Source: Bacteroidales bacterium (GTDB lineage Bacteria; Bacteroidota; Bacteroidia; Bacteroidales; UBA932). From it: 64,000 nt of DNA. Shown one piece after another: positions 7,779 to 16,779 of the stretch. The stretch spans positions 1 to 64,000 of the forward strand of contig JAFUDQ010000017.1 of the NCBI GenBank assembly GCA_017459075.1. Reading direction: 5' to 3'. Under the pieces are notes generated by a model, which ran no database searches, was not told the DNA's origin, and saw only the letters and a list, made by a program, of their open reading frames with translations. Numbering within the stretch: the stretch's first letter is position 1; every line of letters begins with the position of its first letter. Made by a program: the position numbers and the translations under genes.

Positions 7779-8804
7779 ATGAATAAGGTCATAACAAACA
7801 TCCTGGCACTGTCCGCTGCGATAATGGTAGTATCAGCCTGCGGCGGCAACCAGACGGCATCGGGAGTAAAGAATCCCATCAAGGTTAAAGTAGAAGCAGT
7901 TGCAGCCACGGCGCAGAGCGGCGCAATCAGCTATGTAGGAACAGTAGAAGAGGCGCAGGCCACAGCCGTTAGTTTTACAGGAATGGGCACTGTTACAAGG
8001 GTAGCGGTAAGCGAAGGCCAGGCCGTATCCAAAGGCCAGCTTATAGCAGAGATTGATGACACCCAGGCTCGCAACCTCCTTACCACCGCCCAGGCCATGG
8101 CAGACCAGGCAAACGACGCCTACGCCCGTTATAGCCAGCTCCACGAATCCGGTTCCATGGCGGAATCCCAGTGGATAGAAGTCCAGAGCAAGGTTGCCCA
8201 GGCCAATGCCCAGCTTGAGATAGCAAAAAAGAACCTTAACGACTGCCGCCTTACCGCCCCCGTTTCCGGCATCATCGGCAAAAAGAAAGTAAATGCTGGT
8301 GAGACCGTAGTGCCCTCGCAGACGGTTGCAACCATACTTGACATCAGCAGCGTATGGGTGAAGGTGGCCGTTCCGGAAGAGGAAATCGGCAAAATTGCCA
8401 CCACAACCAAAACCGGCATCGGCATCAAAGCCATTGGCAAAGACGTCCCCGGCGGGCGGATAGAAAAAGGAATCGTCGCCGACGCCCTCACGCACACCTA
8501 TTCCATCAGAATCAATGTGGCCAACCCCGGAAGAGACATCCTCCCCGGTATGGTCGCAAGCGTAAATATTAATGCCGATGCCAGTGAAGACGGCATCACC
8601 CTCCCTGTAGAAAGCGTGCAGAAGGCCGCCGACGGCAGCCTCTTTGTCTGGGTTGCAGAAAGTGGCGCCGCTGCCATGAAGACCGTTACGACCGGTGGCA
8701 CCATCGGCAACAGAATCATGATAAAAAGCGGCCTCTCAGGCGGCGACAACGTGATTGTAGAAGGCTGGCAGAAAGTAGGCCTCGGCACAAAGGTGGTTTA
8801 TTAG
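7779..8804 (+). CDS. RND efflux periplasmic adaptor (HlyD/AcrA-type membrane fusion lipoprotein)
   Basis: 341 residues from the ATG at 7779, which gives the lipoprotein signal M-N-K-V-I-T-N-I-L-A-L-S ending V-S-A-C with the Cys as lipid anchor; an ATG 48 bases upstream lies before the promoter. Bridges the inner-membrane RND pump to the outer-membrane channel. Seen: a first lipoyl half, an alpha-hairpin (about residues 100-145, rich in A/Q/L), a second lipoyl half with A-P-V-S-G-I-I-G-K, then the beta-barrel. The hairpin is short, as in MexH-like adaptors. First gene of a three-gene operon (adaptor, pump, channel) with gaps of 9 and 3 bases. Substrate not deducible. Confidence 0.94.
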   Translation: MNKVITNILALSAAIMVVSACGGNQTASGVKNPIKVKVEAVAATAQSGAISYVGTVEEAQATAVSFTGMGTVTRVAVSEGQAVSKGQLIAEIDDTQARNLLTTAQAMADQANDAYARYSQLHESGSMAESQWIEVQSKVAQANAQLEIAKKNLNDCRLTAPVSGIIGKKKVNAGETVVPSQTVATILDISSVWVKVAVPEEEIGKIATTTKTGIGIKAIGKDVPGGRIEKGIVADALTHTYSIRINVANPGRDILPGMVASVNINADASEDGITLPVESVQKAADGSLFVWVAESGAAAMKTVTTGGTIGNRIMIKSGLSGGDNVIVEGWQKVGLGTKVVY

Positions 8805-8813
8805 TAAAGAGCT

Positions 8814-11800
8814 ATGAAAGAGAAACTTGCATGGCTCCGCTGGCCGCTGGAGCACTATTCAATAACGCTTGTCATCATTGGCATTTTCTTCTTCCTGGGA
8901 ATCTTCGGGATGTACAAGATGCCAAAGGATGAGTTCCCGCAGTTTACCATCCGCCAGGGCGTTGTCGTGGCCGTTTATCCAGGTGCAACGTCGGAAGAGG
9001 TAGAGCAGCAGGTGGCAAGGCCGCTGGAGCGCTATCTGTTCACTTACGGAGAGGTTCGCCGTGAAAAGACCACCACCACTTCGCAGAACGGAATGTGCAT
9101 CGTGATGGTGGAGCTGAACGACAACGTAACCAACAAAGACGAGACCTGGAGCAAAATCAAACACGGTCTCAACAACTTCAAGCATAGTCTCCCTTCGGGA
9201 GTGCTGGCCCTTGTTGTAAATGACGATTTCGGGAGCACATCGGCCCTCCTTATTGCGATGGAGAGCAAGATTCGCAGCCCCCGGGAGCTGGAAGACTATG
9301 CCCAGACGCTTTCTGACCGCCTGCGGAGGATAAAATCTGTTTCCAACGTACGTCTGTACGGCCAGAGGCAGGAGCAGATAAGCCTTTATGTAGACAGGGA
9401 GAAGATGGAAGCCTACGGCATCGGCCGCCAGATGCTTTTCTCCCAGCTGCAGGCGCAGGGGCTTACCACAATGAGCGGCAGCATCAGCAATAACAGCCGT
9501 CAGGTGCCCATTCACATAGAAGCAACATCGGCAACGGAAGAAGATGTCGCAAACCAGATTATCTATTCCGCCGCCGGCACAGTGGTCCGCGTCCGCGATA
9601 TTGCCACCGTGGTTCGCGAATATGACAACACGGAAAGTTTCATAGAGCAGGACGGCAACCCTTGCATACTGCTGTCCATGGAAATGACGGCCGGCAACAA
9701 CATCGTTGAATACGGCCATGAGGTGGATGAGGTGCTGGACAGCTTCAGGGCCAGCGAGCTTCCGGACGACGTCACCATCACCCGCATCGCAGACCAGCCC
9801 AAGGTGGTTGCAGACAGCGTAAACTCCTTCCTGCGGGACCTTCTTATCTCCATGGCTATCATCATTTTAGTGATGATGCTGCTCTTCCCTTTAAGGTCTG
9901 CCATCGTGGCCGCCATCACCATTCCGCTCAGCACCTTCATCTCCGTGGCAATAATGTATGTTGCCGGAATTGAACTTAACATCGTAACCCTGGCAGCCCT
10001 TATCATAGTCCTGGGTATGGTGGTGGACAATTCCATCGTGGTGATAGACGGCTATCTGGAATATCTGGGCAAAGGCTACGAGCCCAAGAAAGCGGCCTTC
10101 ACCTCTGCCCAGCAGTATTTTATGCCGATGATGCTTGCCACCATCTGCATCTGCACAATATTCTTCCCGCTGATTTTTACCCTTACCGGTGCCGGTCACG
10201 ACGCTATGCTCCAGTTCCCGCCTACCATAACCATCAATCTTATGGTTTCGCTGCTACTGGCTGTAACGGTGATTCCTTTCCTTGAGGTGAAAATTATTAA
10301 GCCGGAGAAGATGACTTCCGCCAAAGAAGGGGAGAAGCTGACGGACAAGATTCAGAAGCTGTATGAGAACGTTTTGGCCTGGACCTTCCGCCGCCCCTGG
10401 CTCACCATCGGTATTGGCGTGGCTGTGATTCTGGTAAGCTGCCTACTGGCTTTCACCCTGAAACTCAGGCAGTTCCCCTTTGCAGACCGTGACCAGTTTG
10501 CGGTGGAATTCTTCCTCCCGGAGGGCAAGAGCCTTGACGATGCCCGCGGGATTGCAGACTCTGTAAGGGTTGTTCTTCAGGCCGATCCTGACGTAAAGTG
10601 CATCACCAGTTTCATTGGCTGCTCTTCGCCTCGATTCATGACCTGCTATGCGCCCCAGATTGCCGGTAAGAATTACGCCCAGTTCATTGTAAACACCACG
10701 TCTGCGGAGGCTTCCCTTGCCCTTTTGGCCAAGTACCAGCCCATCTTTAGCGATGCTTTCCCGGAGGCTTACATTAAGTTCAAGAGGATGGACTACCTGC
10801 CGGTATCCGAGCTTGAATATCGGTTCTATGGAGACGATGTTGACTCATTGCAGCTTGCGGCAGAGAATATGATGGCCCGGATGAGGGAAATGCCTGAGCT
10901 TGAGTGGGTGCACACAGACTGGCTCCAGCCTTATCCGGTACTTAACGTGCGCCTTGACCCTGTTTCCGCCGCGCAGTTGGGCATATCCAAGGCGATGGCT
11001 TCCCTGAACCTTACTTCTTCTACCGGCGATTTGCCCGTTGGCAGCCTTTGGGAAGATGATTATGAGCTGCCGATAGTGCTGAAGAACAAAGAGGAGCTGA
11101 GCTTTTCCGATGTTGCTAATCTTGGAATGGCTGCCCCTGCCGGCATGCTGGCTTCAGGACTTAACGGCACCTCTTCAACCGTTCCGCTAAGGCAGATTGC
11201 CACGGTTCAGCCGCTGTGGAGCCAGAGTAAGATTGTGCATCGTAACGGAGAGCGCTGCATAACAGTTACCGCCCAGTTCAAGAACGGCGTTTATGCCGGG
11301 CCTATAGAAAGGCGTCTTGATAACGTTATGAATGAGATTGATGTTCCTGAAGGCATCCGCCGGGAATCCGGTGGAGAGAAAGAATTTGAGGGCGAGCTTA
11401 TTCCAGGAATATTCTCCGGAGTAGCAATCGCCATGGTGATTGTGTTCTTCTTCCTGCTTTTCAACTTCAAGAAGTACGGAATCACAACCATCTGCATTGT
11501 GGCCCTTGGCTTCATGATTCCGGGCACCCTGGTGGGCCTTGCCCTTATGAACAAAATGCTGGGCCTCACCTCCGTAATGGGCGTCATCACATTGATTGGT
11601 ATGATTATGAGGAACGAGATTCTTATCTTCGAGCATGCCAACGACCTTGTGGCAAAATGGGTGGCAGAGCATCCCGGTTCCCTTGCCGATGCTGACTATC
11701 GCCGTGCCTACAATGAGAATGTGCGCGTGGCTGCCTACGACGCCGGCCGCCGCAGGATGGTTCCTATCTTCCTTACAACCGCCACTACCGCTGTAGGAGT

Positions 11801-11933
11801 TGTGCCGATGATTATTGCCGCTTCTTCTTTCTGGATGCCGGTAGGTGTTACGATTTTTGCCGGAGGTATAGGCTCACTTATCATGGTTGTCACCATGCTG
11901 CCGGTTATTTATTGGAAAGTTAATCTTAAGTAA
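8814..11933 (+). CDS. RND multidrug-type efflux pump (AcrB/HAE family)
   Basis: 1039 residues, full length for a proton-driven RND trimer subunit. TM1 lies near residues 15-35, followed by the first periplasmic loop with Y-P-G-A-T-S-E-E-V-E, the porter-domain entry motif. The TM4 region carries V-L-G-M-V-V-D-N-S-I-V-V-I-D, whose Asp is the proton-relay residue. A second periplasmic loop and a second six-helix bundle follow, with the G-x-x-x-R-N-E-I-L-I segment in TM10. Expels small molecules (drugs, bile salts, metabolites) through the channel encoded next. It lacks the extra features of heavy-metal CusA pumps, so HAE-type is favoured. Confidence 0.95.
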   Translation: MKEKLAWLRWPLEHYSITLVIIGIFFFLGIFGMYKMPKDEFPQFTIRQGVVVAVYPGATSEEVEQQVARPLERYLFTYGEVRREKTTTTSQNGMCIVMVELNDNVTNKDETWSKIKHGLNNFKHSLPSGVLALVVNDDFGSTSALLIAMESKIRSPRELEDYAQTLSDRLRRIKSVSNVRLYGQRQEQISLYVDREKMEAYGIGRQMLFSQLQAQGLTTMSGSISNNSRQVPIHIEATSATEEDVANQIIYSAAGTVVRVRDIATVVREYDNTESFIEQDGNPCILLSMEMTAGNNIVEYGHEVDEVLDSFRASELPDDVTITRIADQPKVVADSVNSFLRDLLISMAIIILVMMLLFPLRSAIVAAITIPLSTFISVAIMYVAGIELNIVTLAALIIVLGMVVDNSIVVIDGYLEYLGKGYEPKKAAFTSAQQYFMPMMLATICICTIFFPLIFTLTGAGHDAMLQFPPTITINLMVSLLLAVTVIPFLEVKIIKPEKMTSAKEGEKLTDKIQKLYENVLAWTFRRPWLTIGIGVAVILVSCLLAFTLKLRQFPFADRDQFAVEFFLPEGKSLDDARGIADSVRVVLQADPDVKCITSFIGCSSPRFMTCYAPQIAGKNYAQFIVNTTSAEASLALLAKYQPIFSDAFPEAYIKFKRMDYLPVSELEYRFYGDDVDSLQLAAENMMARMREMPELEWVHTDWLQPYPVLNVRLDPVSAAQLGISKAMASLNLTSSTGDLPVGSLWEDDYELPIVLKNKEELSFSDVANLGMAAPAGMLASGLNGTSSTVPLRQIATVQPLWSQSKIVHRNGERCITVTAQFKNGVYAGPIERRLDNVMNEIDVPEGIRRESGGEKEFEGELIPGIFSGVAIAMVIVFFFLLFNFKKYGITTICIVALGFMIPGTLVGLALMNKMLGLTSVMGVITLIGMIMRNEILIFEHANDLVAKWVAEHPGSLADADYRRAYNENVRVAAYDAGRRRMVPIFLTTATTAVGVVPMIIAASSFWMPVGVTIFAGGIGSLIMVVTMLPVIYWKVNLK

Positions 11934-11936
11934 GCG

Positions 11937-13280
11937 ATGAAGAAGATTATTTTAGCAGGAATCGCTGCCCTGGCCAGCTGTATTGCCGGTTTTGCACAGA
12001 ATACATATACTCTTGAGCAGCTCCTTGACTCTGCAAAGGTGAATAATATCAAGGTGCGTTCCGCTGGTTATGACCTTAAGTCTGCCGCACAGCAGAGGAA
12101 GGAGGCTTTCACTAACTTCTTCCCTAAGGTAAGTGCTACGGGAGCCTGGTTCAATGCCAACAAGTCCATGATGCAGGCGGAAATCAATCTTGGGGAGCAG
12201 ATTTCCCCGGAAATGGGGGCCGCTCTTGCGCAGATCCTGCCTCCAGAGGCTCTTATGGCCATGGGTAATCCCATCAGTATCAATATGATGAAGAATGGCA
12301 CCATCGGCAGTGTAATGGCTATGCAGCCGGTGTTTGCCGGCGGGCAGATTGTTAATGGCAACAAGCTTGCAAAGGTGGGGGAGGAGGCTGGTGAGCTTCA
12401 GCTCCGGATGGCCTCCGATGAGGTTGCAAAGACTACCGAAGGCTATTTCTGGCAGCTTGTGTCACTGGAAGAGAAGGCCAAGACGGTTGAGGCTGTTGAG
12501 ACGTTGCTGTCCGATATCAATAAGGATGTCACCGTTGCGGTAAAGGCCGGAGTTGCTGTCCGGAATGACCTTTTGCAGGTGCAGTTGCGCCAGAGCGATG
12601 TGGCTGCCCAGAAGCTAAAGCTTCAGAATGGCATTTCTCTTCTGAAGCTGCTGCTCTGCCAGTATTGCGGTCTTGCCGATGATGATTTTTCTGTTTCTTA
12701 TGATATTAATGCCGATGCACCTTTGGTTTCGCGTGAGGATTTTTCCGAGGCTTTGAAGGGTACCAATGAGTACAAGCTTCTTGGTAAGCAGGTAGAGGCT
12801 GCGGAGCTCCAGAAGAAGATGGAGATTGGCAAAAACCTGCCTACGGTTGCCGTGGGGGCTGGTTATAATTACCATAACCTTATGGATAAGGACCAGAATT
12901 TCGGGATGGTGTTCGCTACCGTCAGCGTGCCTATTTCCGACTGGTGGGGTGGCTCGCATGCTATTAAACGCAAGAGTATTGCTGTTCAGAAGGCTAAGGA
13001 GGAGCTGGAGGATAGCAGCCGCCTGCTGGAGATTCGGATGCAGAGTGCCTGGAATGGCGTCGAGGAGGCTGCGGCCCAGCTTTCGCTGGCTCGTCAGAGT
13101 ATTGAGCAGGCGCAGGAGAATCTCCGTTTGAATCAGGATTTTTATAAGGCTGGGACTTGCACCATGTCTGACCTTCTGGAGGCTCAGCTTCTTTATCAGC
13201 AGACGATGGACCGCGTCACGGAGGCTTACGCCACCTACCGCACCGCTATCACCGACTACCGCCTCGCCCTCGGCCGCTAA
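11937..13280 (+). CDS. TolC-family outer-membrane efflux channel
   Basis: 447 residues with a signal peptide (M-K-K-I-I-L-A-G-I-A-A-L to about F-A-Q). Two OEP repeats are visible: a first half opening T-Y-T-L-E-Q-L-L-D-S-A, and a second half with long A/Q/E-rich helices and the D-L-L-E-A-Q-L-L-Y-Q-Q segment near the C-terminus, the usual TolC pattern. Forms the trimeric outer-membrane/periplasmic tunnel for the pump. Starts three bases after the RND gene. It ends three bases before a block of REP-like repeats that separates it from the convergent radical SAM gene; no classical terminator is present. Confidence 0.94.
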   Translation: MKKIILAGIAALASCIAGFAQNTYTLEQLLDSAKVNNIKVRSAGYDLKSAAQQRKEAFTNFFPKVSATGAWFNANKSMMQAEINLGEQISPEMGAALAQILPPEALMAMGNPISINMMKNGTIGSVMAMQPVFAGGQIVNGNKLAKVGEEAGELQLRMASDEVAKTTEGYFWQLVSLEEKAKTVEAVETLLSDINKDVTVAVKAGVAVRNDLLQVQLRQSDVAAQKLKLQNGISLLKLLLCQYCGLADDDFSVSYDINADAPLVSREDFSEALKGTNEYKLLGKQVEAAELQKKMEIGKNLPTVAVGAGYNYHNLMDKDQNFGMVFATVSVPISDWWGGSHAIKRKSIAVQKAKEELEDSSRLLEIRMQSAWNGVEEAAAQLSLARQSIEQAQENLRLNQDFYKAGTCTMSDLLEAQLLYQQTMDRVTEAYATYRTAITDYRLALGR

Positions 13281-13283
13281 TCC

Positions 13284-13358
13284 TTGTCATTTCGAGCGAC
13301 CCTTCTTGTCATTTCGAGCGACCCTTCTTGTCATTTCGAGCGTAGTCGAGAAATCTCC
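13284..13358. repeat. REP-like repeat block A: three tandem units, 22-bp period
   Basis: TTGTCATTTCGAGCG occurs at 13284, 13306 and 13328. The third copy runs into the terminal arm with GTAGTCGAGAAATCTCC. It occupies the convergent gap between tolC and the radical SAM gene, and copies two and three encode the last 16-17 residues and stop of the latter. No inverted left arm is present here. Confidence 0.85.
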
Positions 13359-14319
13359 CCTGGTAGGTGTTCCGTTCTTTTAGGCGGGAGTCAAGGAGGC
13401 GGAGGACTTCGAAGTTGCGGATGAGACCCCAGCGGGATTCCCGGACGAAACGGGGCGGGACTTCGCCGGCGATGCGCTCTATGTAAAGGTACGGGCGCAG
13501 GCGCTCAAGGATGTCTATCGCAAGGTCCAGGTAGTCCGGCAAATCCAAGTCAAGGAACTCTTCCGGGTGGGCGTCATGAAGGGCTTCCATCGGCGTCCCT
13601 TTAACGTATTGCAGCTGATGGAATTTAACGCTTGTAAGAGGTAGCTCGTTGATTACAGCGCACTGGTCCAGAAGCATCTGACGGGTCTCGCCCGGAAGCC
13701 CAAGGATAAAGTGGGCTCCAACGTCCAGGCTGCGGGCCGCCGTAGCCTGCACGGCCGTAGCCGCGCAGGCGAAGTTATGCCCGCGGTTAATGAGCTCCAG
13801 CGTCTTGTCATAGCAAGATTCAATGCCGTATTCCACCACAACAATCGGCGCGGTAATCTCTCCGCCGGCCAGGGTGCGCCGCCACCCGGGCAAGGCGCGC
13901 CCGGCCGCCAAATCCGCCAGAAAATCCAGCTTCGCGTCATCTACGCAGTCCGGCCTGGTGCCAATCACTATTCCGGCAACCTCCGGGTGCTCAAGAGCCT
14001 TGAAATAACGCTCCTTAAGCACGGGAAGTGGGGCGTAAGTATTTGAAAATGACTGGAAATAAGCCAGATAGTGCCCCGCATTTCGGTAACGCACCTTATG
14101 AAAGGTAATACCCTCATCCAACTGCTGTGAAATAGGCATTGAGGGCGTACTGTACCCAGGATGAAAGGCCGCGTTGTCGCAATAAGTGCAGCCTCCGCGG
14201 CCCACGGTGCCGTCGCGGTTGGGGCAGGTGAAACCGGCATCCACGACCAGCTTCTGGAGCCGCTCGCCGTAGCGCCGCCTGTAATAATCGGCAAAAGAAT
14301 TATACCTCTTTTCTACCAC
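13309..14319 (-). CDS. TIGR01212 (YtqA/YhcC)-type radical SAM protein
   Basis: 336 residues. Radical SAM cluster C-P-N-R-D-G-T-x-G-x-G-G-C-x-Y-C near residues 32-47 follows a Y-x-x-Y-Y-R-R-R-Y-G opening, diagnostic for the YhcC/TIGR01212 family. Members bind a [4Fe-4S] cluster and SAM; the reaction is not firmly established. The HemN-like core continues with G-T-R-P-D-C, V-E-Y-G-I-E-S and F-I-L-G-L-P-G-E. Odd: the final residues (from G-R-F-L-D-Y-A-R-N-D to the stop) are encoded by the REP-like block at 13284-13358, so the natural C-terminus was replaced or extended. Overlaps the phosphatase gene by seven bases and is the last gene of the leftward GH20 operon. Confidence 0.92.
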   Translation of the reverse strand: MVEKRYNSFADYYRRRYGERLQKLVVDAGFTCPNRDGTVGRGGCTYCDNAAFHPGYSTPSMPISQQLDEGITFHKVRYRNAGHYLAYFQSFSNTYAPLPVLKERYFKALEHPEVAGIVIGTRPDCVDDAKLDFLADLAAGRALPGWRRTLAGGEITAPIVVVEYGIESCYDKTLELINRGHNFACAATAVQATAARSLDVGAHFILGLPGETRQMLLDQCAVINELPLTSVKFHQLQYVKGTPMEALHDAHPEEFLDLDLPDYLDLAIDILERLRPYLYIERIAGEVPPRFVRESRWGLIRNFEVLRLLDSRLKERNTYQGRFLDYARNDKKGRSK

Positions 14320-15611
14320 TCGATTTTTTCTGTGCTGACGACAGGCTTTGCCACCTGTGCAACTGTCTCAATGTAGGCCTTGAAAGCCTCCCAATCATAG
14401 TAAGGGCCGGAAACAGCCTCCATCGGCAGCGTAGCCTCACGTCCGTTCAGCAGCACTTTGAAAAGGACGGGTTTACCCTCGCTGCGGAAGAACACAAAGT
14501 GGATGTTCGCACCCATGGGTACCTGCCAGATAGGGCACCATGAAGGAATGTCATCAGGATCGGCAACATCGTGCCCGAAGCCGTTTACACCAAGGGTCAT
14601 GAACAGCGGCAGAATGGTATAGTCGTGGCCAAAACGAAGGTCTGCCCCAACCTCGCCTGCTGCGATGCGTGCATCGGCCTTGGCAATGATATCCTTGACG
14701 ATGGGGAAGTAGCCAAGGTGGGTTTTCCATGCGTATGCGTAGAACTGGAAATTATCTATCTTCAGCAGGGCCACCCTCTCTTCCGGGGTGAACAAATCCG
14801 TGAAAACAAGGTCTGTATCAAGGCTTTGCATGCCGGCGGCGTAGAAATAAAGGTAAGAGACGAAGTCCCACTGGTCTTTGGCGGCAACGGCAGCATCGGC
14901 ATTCCTGAAAAGGCGGCCCAGAATGGTTTTGTAGTCAATGGAACGCTCTACGTACTGCTCCCAGGTCTCATCAAAGGAAACGGGAGTCTCCTTTATTTCC
15001 TTTTCCCTGAAAGGATTGCTCTTGTCAAGGGGCAGGATGGCCGGAAGGAAGTATTTTCCAAAGTTCTCAAAAATATCCAGTCCTGGGTTGCAACCCTTGA
15101 GTCCAAGGCAGAAGGAAGACATCGTCATCACGCAGCGGGTAGAGGTCGATGTCCATGCGCGCACGTGGGCTCCGTCCGGGAAAATCCCCGGGAAATTGGC
15201 GTACATGCGCTCGGCGAGCTCTTTCTGCTGCTGCCAGCCCTTGCGGGAAAGGTCTCCCACCCGGTAGCGGACAGAAGGGTAAAGCTGGTCAAAACGGGCC
15301 TTGTAGTCTTTACCGAAATCAGTCAGGTTATCCTCTTCCAAAGCCTTGTCAAAAGTCTTGCGGAGCTTGTCGTAAAGGTCACTCTGCCAGGCATATCGCG
15401 CTCCGTGGCGGCCGTAATGGCTAAGGTAGAAGGCCTCATAACCTTCCGGTGCGGGAGTAAGCTCAACAGGCCCGGTAGGGCAGAGGAAGTCCGTGGCGTC
15501 CAGATACTCCGGATGCTCTTTTATCTGCTGCATGTAATCTACCTTCTGTGCGCTTGCAAAAATTGCTGAAAGCGTGAGCACAATGGCGGCTAAAACGATT
15601 CTTGGTTTCAT
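14313..15611 (-). CDS. Secreted histidine acid phosphatase (MINPP/phytase-like clade)
   Basis: 432 residues with a signal peptide (M-K-P-R-I-V-L-A-A-I-V-L to S-A-Q). Hydrolyses phosphomonoesters; relatives in gut Bacteroides act on inositol phosphates. Seen: the phosphohistidine motif S-H-Y-G-R-H-G-A-R (RHGxR) near residue 68, and the distal proton-donor motif G-H-D-Y-T-I in the last third. Length and layout fit the MINPP-like branch better than E. coli AppA, but substrate is not determined. It starts six bases after the XylR gene and overlaps the radical SAM gene, so it is in the GH20 operon. A second phosphatase (alkaline) lies in the divergent operon, which is notable. Confidence 0.9.
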   Translation of the reverse strand: MKPRIVLAAIVLTLSAIFASAQKVDYMQQIKEHPEYLDATDFLCPTGPVELTPAPEGYEAFYLSHYGRHGARYAWQSDLYDKLRKTFDKALEEDNLTDFGKDYKARFDQLYPSVRYRVGDLSRKGWQQQKELAERMYANFPGIFPDGAHVRAWTSTSTRCVMTMSSFCLGLKGCNPGLDIFENFGKYFLPAILPLDKSNPFREKEIKETPVSFDETWEQYVERSIDYKTILGRLFRNADAAVAAKDQWDFVSYLYFYAAGMQSLDTDLVFTDLFTPEERVALLKIDNFQFYAYAWKTHLGYFPIVKDIIAKADARIAAGEVGADLRFGHDYTILPLFMTLGVNGFGHDVADPDDIPSWCPIWQVPMGANIHFVFFRSEGKPVLFKVLLNGREATLPMEAVSGPYYDWEAFKAYIETVAQVAKPVVSTEKIEW

Positions 15612-15617
15612 CGGTTG

Positions 15618-16778
15618 TTATTTTTTATGGTTTTTCTCTCTCCACTGGCTGGGTGAACAGCCGTACATTTGTTTAAAGCGGCGGGCGATGCTCTTGGTAT
15701 CGCTTTCTCCAAGGGTAAGGGCGATGTTTATAATCTGGTCATCCGTATCCGTCAGCATCTCAGCGAAGCGTTTAATCCTGAGATCCGATATATGCTGATA
15801 GATGCTTTGCCCTGTTACATCCCTGAATCGTCGTTCCAGCAGGCGACGGGACAAAGCAACCTCATTCATAACGTCCTTGACGGATATTTTCTTGGTATAA
15901 TTCTTATGGATGAACTGTATCGCTTTCTGAATCTGAGTATCATGGGTGGCGTATGCGGCCGAGGACAGTCTTTCAACAATCTTTACAGGATGCAGCACTA
16001 TATCCTCAATCGGAGAGTCCGGGTTAAGGACCATCTTCTCAATAACTTGTGCCGTACGGTATCCACCATCTTCAATATCGACAAGGATACTTGAAAGAGG
16101 AGCACTTGCCATGGAGCAGAGAGTCTCATCGTTATCGACACCGATTACAGATATTTCCGACGGAATCTTTACGCCTCGGATGTTGCATGCACCAATAAGG
16201 TTTATACCCTGATTGTCATCGCAAGCCATGATGCCGATAGGCTTTGGAAGTGAATTCAGCCAGACATCCAGTTTGTCTTTTTCATAGAACCAAAGCTGAT
16301 CCAGCTTCTGCAGGGTGTATGGGTAGATGTTGTTCCCGAACCCTGCTTCTTCAATCTCCCTGCGGAATCCTTCATAGCGCTCGTCAGACCAGCATACATC
16401 CTTGAAACCGAAGTACCCGAAATTATGAAAGCCCCTGTCAAGATAAAACCTTGCGGCCATCCGTCCCTGGGCGATATAATCTCCGGTAATGTTGGGAATG
16501 CCTTTAAACCTTTGTTTGTAGTCCTGGGCAACCACGACAACACCGTTCTGTGTAAGCAGTTTCAAATCGTCATTCTCATCGAACTGGCCAATAACCGCAT
16601 CTGCGTTATTGGCTATCAGCCACTTCAGCACTCCCTGCATGCCGAACATTTTCTTGTAGGCGGGCGGCATGCGGCAAATTGTCCACTGTTTCTTCTGCCG
16701 GGAATAACGAACAATGCCTTGAAGCAGTTTCTCCGGGAAGGCCTCTGTAAAATCGGATATGATGAGTAGCCGTAACAT
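15618..16778 (-). CDS. XylR-type regulator (LacI-like sensor + AraC DNA-binding domain)
   Basis: 386 residues. Residues 1 to about 270 form a periplasmic-binding-protein-like sugar sensor (I-I-S-D-F-T-E start, A-C-D-D-N-Q-G and V-I-G-V-D-N-D-E, as in LacI/XylR). Residues about 285-386 form an AraC-type domain with two helix-turn-helix motifs ending G-C-S-P-S-Q-W-R. Cytoplasmic, sensing a glycan-derived sugar. Starts one base after the GH20 gene stop. The shared 21-bp-spaced direct repeats at 18930-18959 and 23582-23611 are the natural candidates for its sites, because AraC-type domains bind such direct repeats and it is the only regulator inside the locus. That link is inference. Confidence 0.93.
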   Translation of the reverse strand: MLRLLIISDFTEAFPEKLLQGIVRYSRQKKQWTICRMPPAYKKMFGMQGVLKWLIANNADAVIGQFDENDDLKLLTQNGVVVVAQDYKQRFKGIPNITGDYIAQGRMAARFYLDRGFHNFGYFGFKDVCWSDERYEGFRREIEEAGFGNNIYPYTLQKLDQLWFYEKDKLDVWLNSLPKPIGIMACDDNQGINLIGACNIRGVKIPSEISVIGVDNDETLCSMASAPLSSILVDIEDGGYRTAQVIEKMVLNPDSPIEDIVLHPVKIVERLSSAAYATHDTQIQKAIQFIHKNYTKKISVKDVMNEVALSRRLLERRFRDVTGQSIYQHISDLRIKRFAEMLTDTDDQIINIALTLGESDTKSIARRFKQMYGCSPSQWREKNHKK

Positions 16779-16779
16779 C

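Noticed and set aside
14571-15569. A 332-codon open frame on the plus strand opposite the acid phosphatase
   Set aside because: The minus-strand gene has a signal peptide and RHGxR motif; the plus-strand translation shows no family sense.
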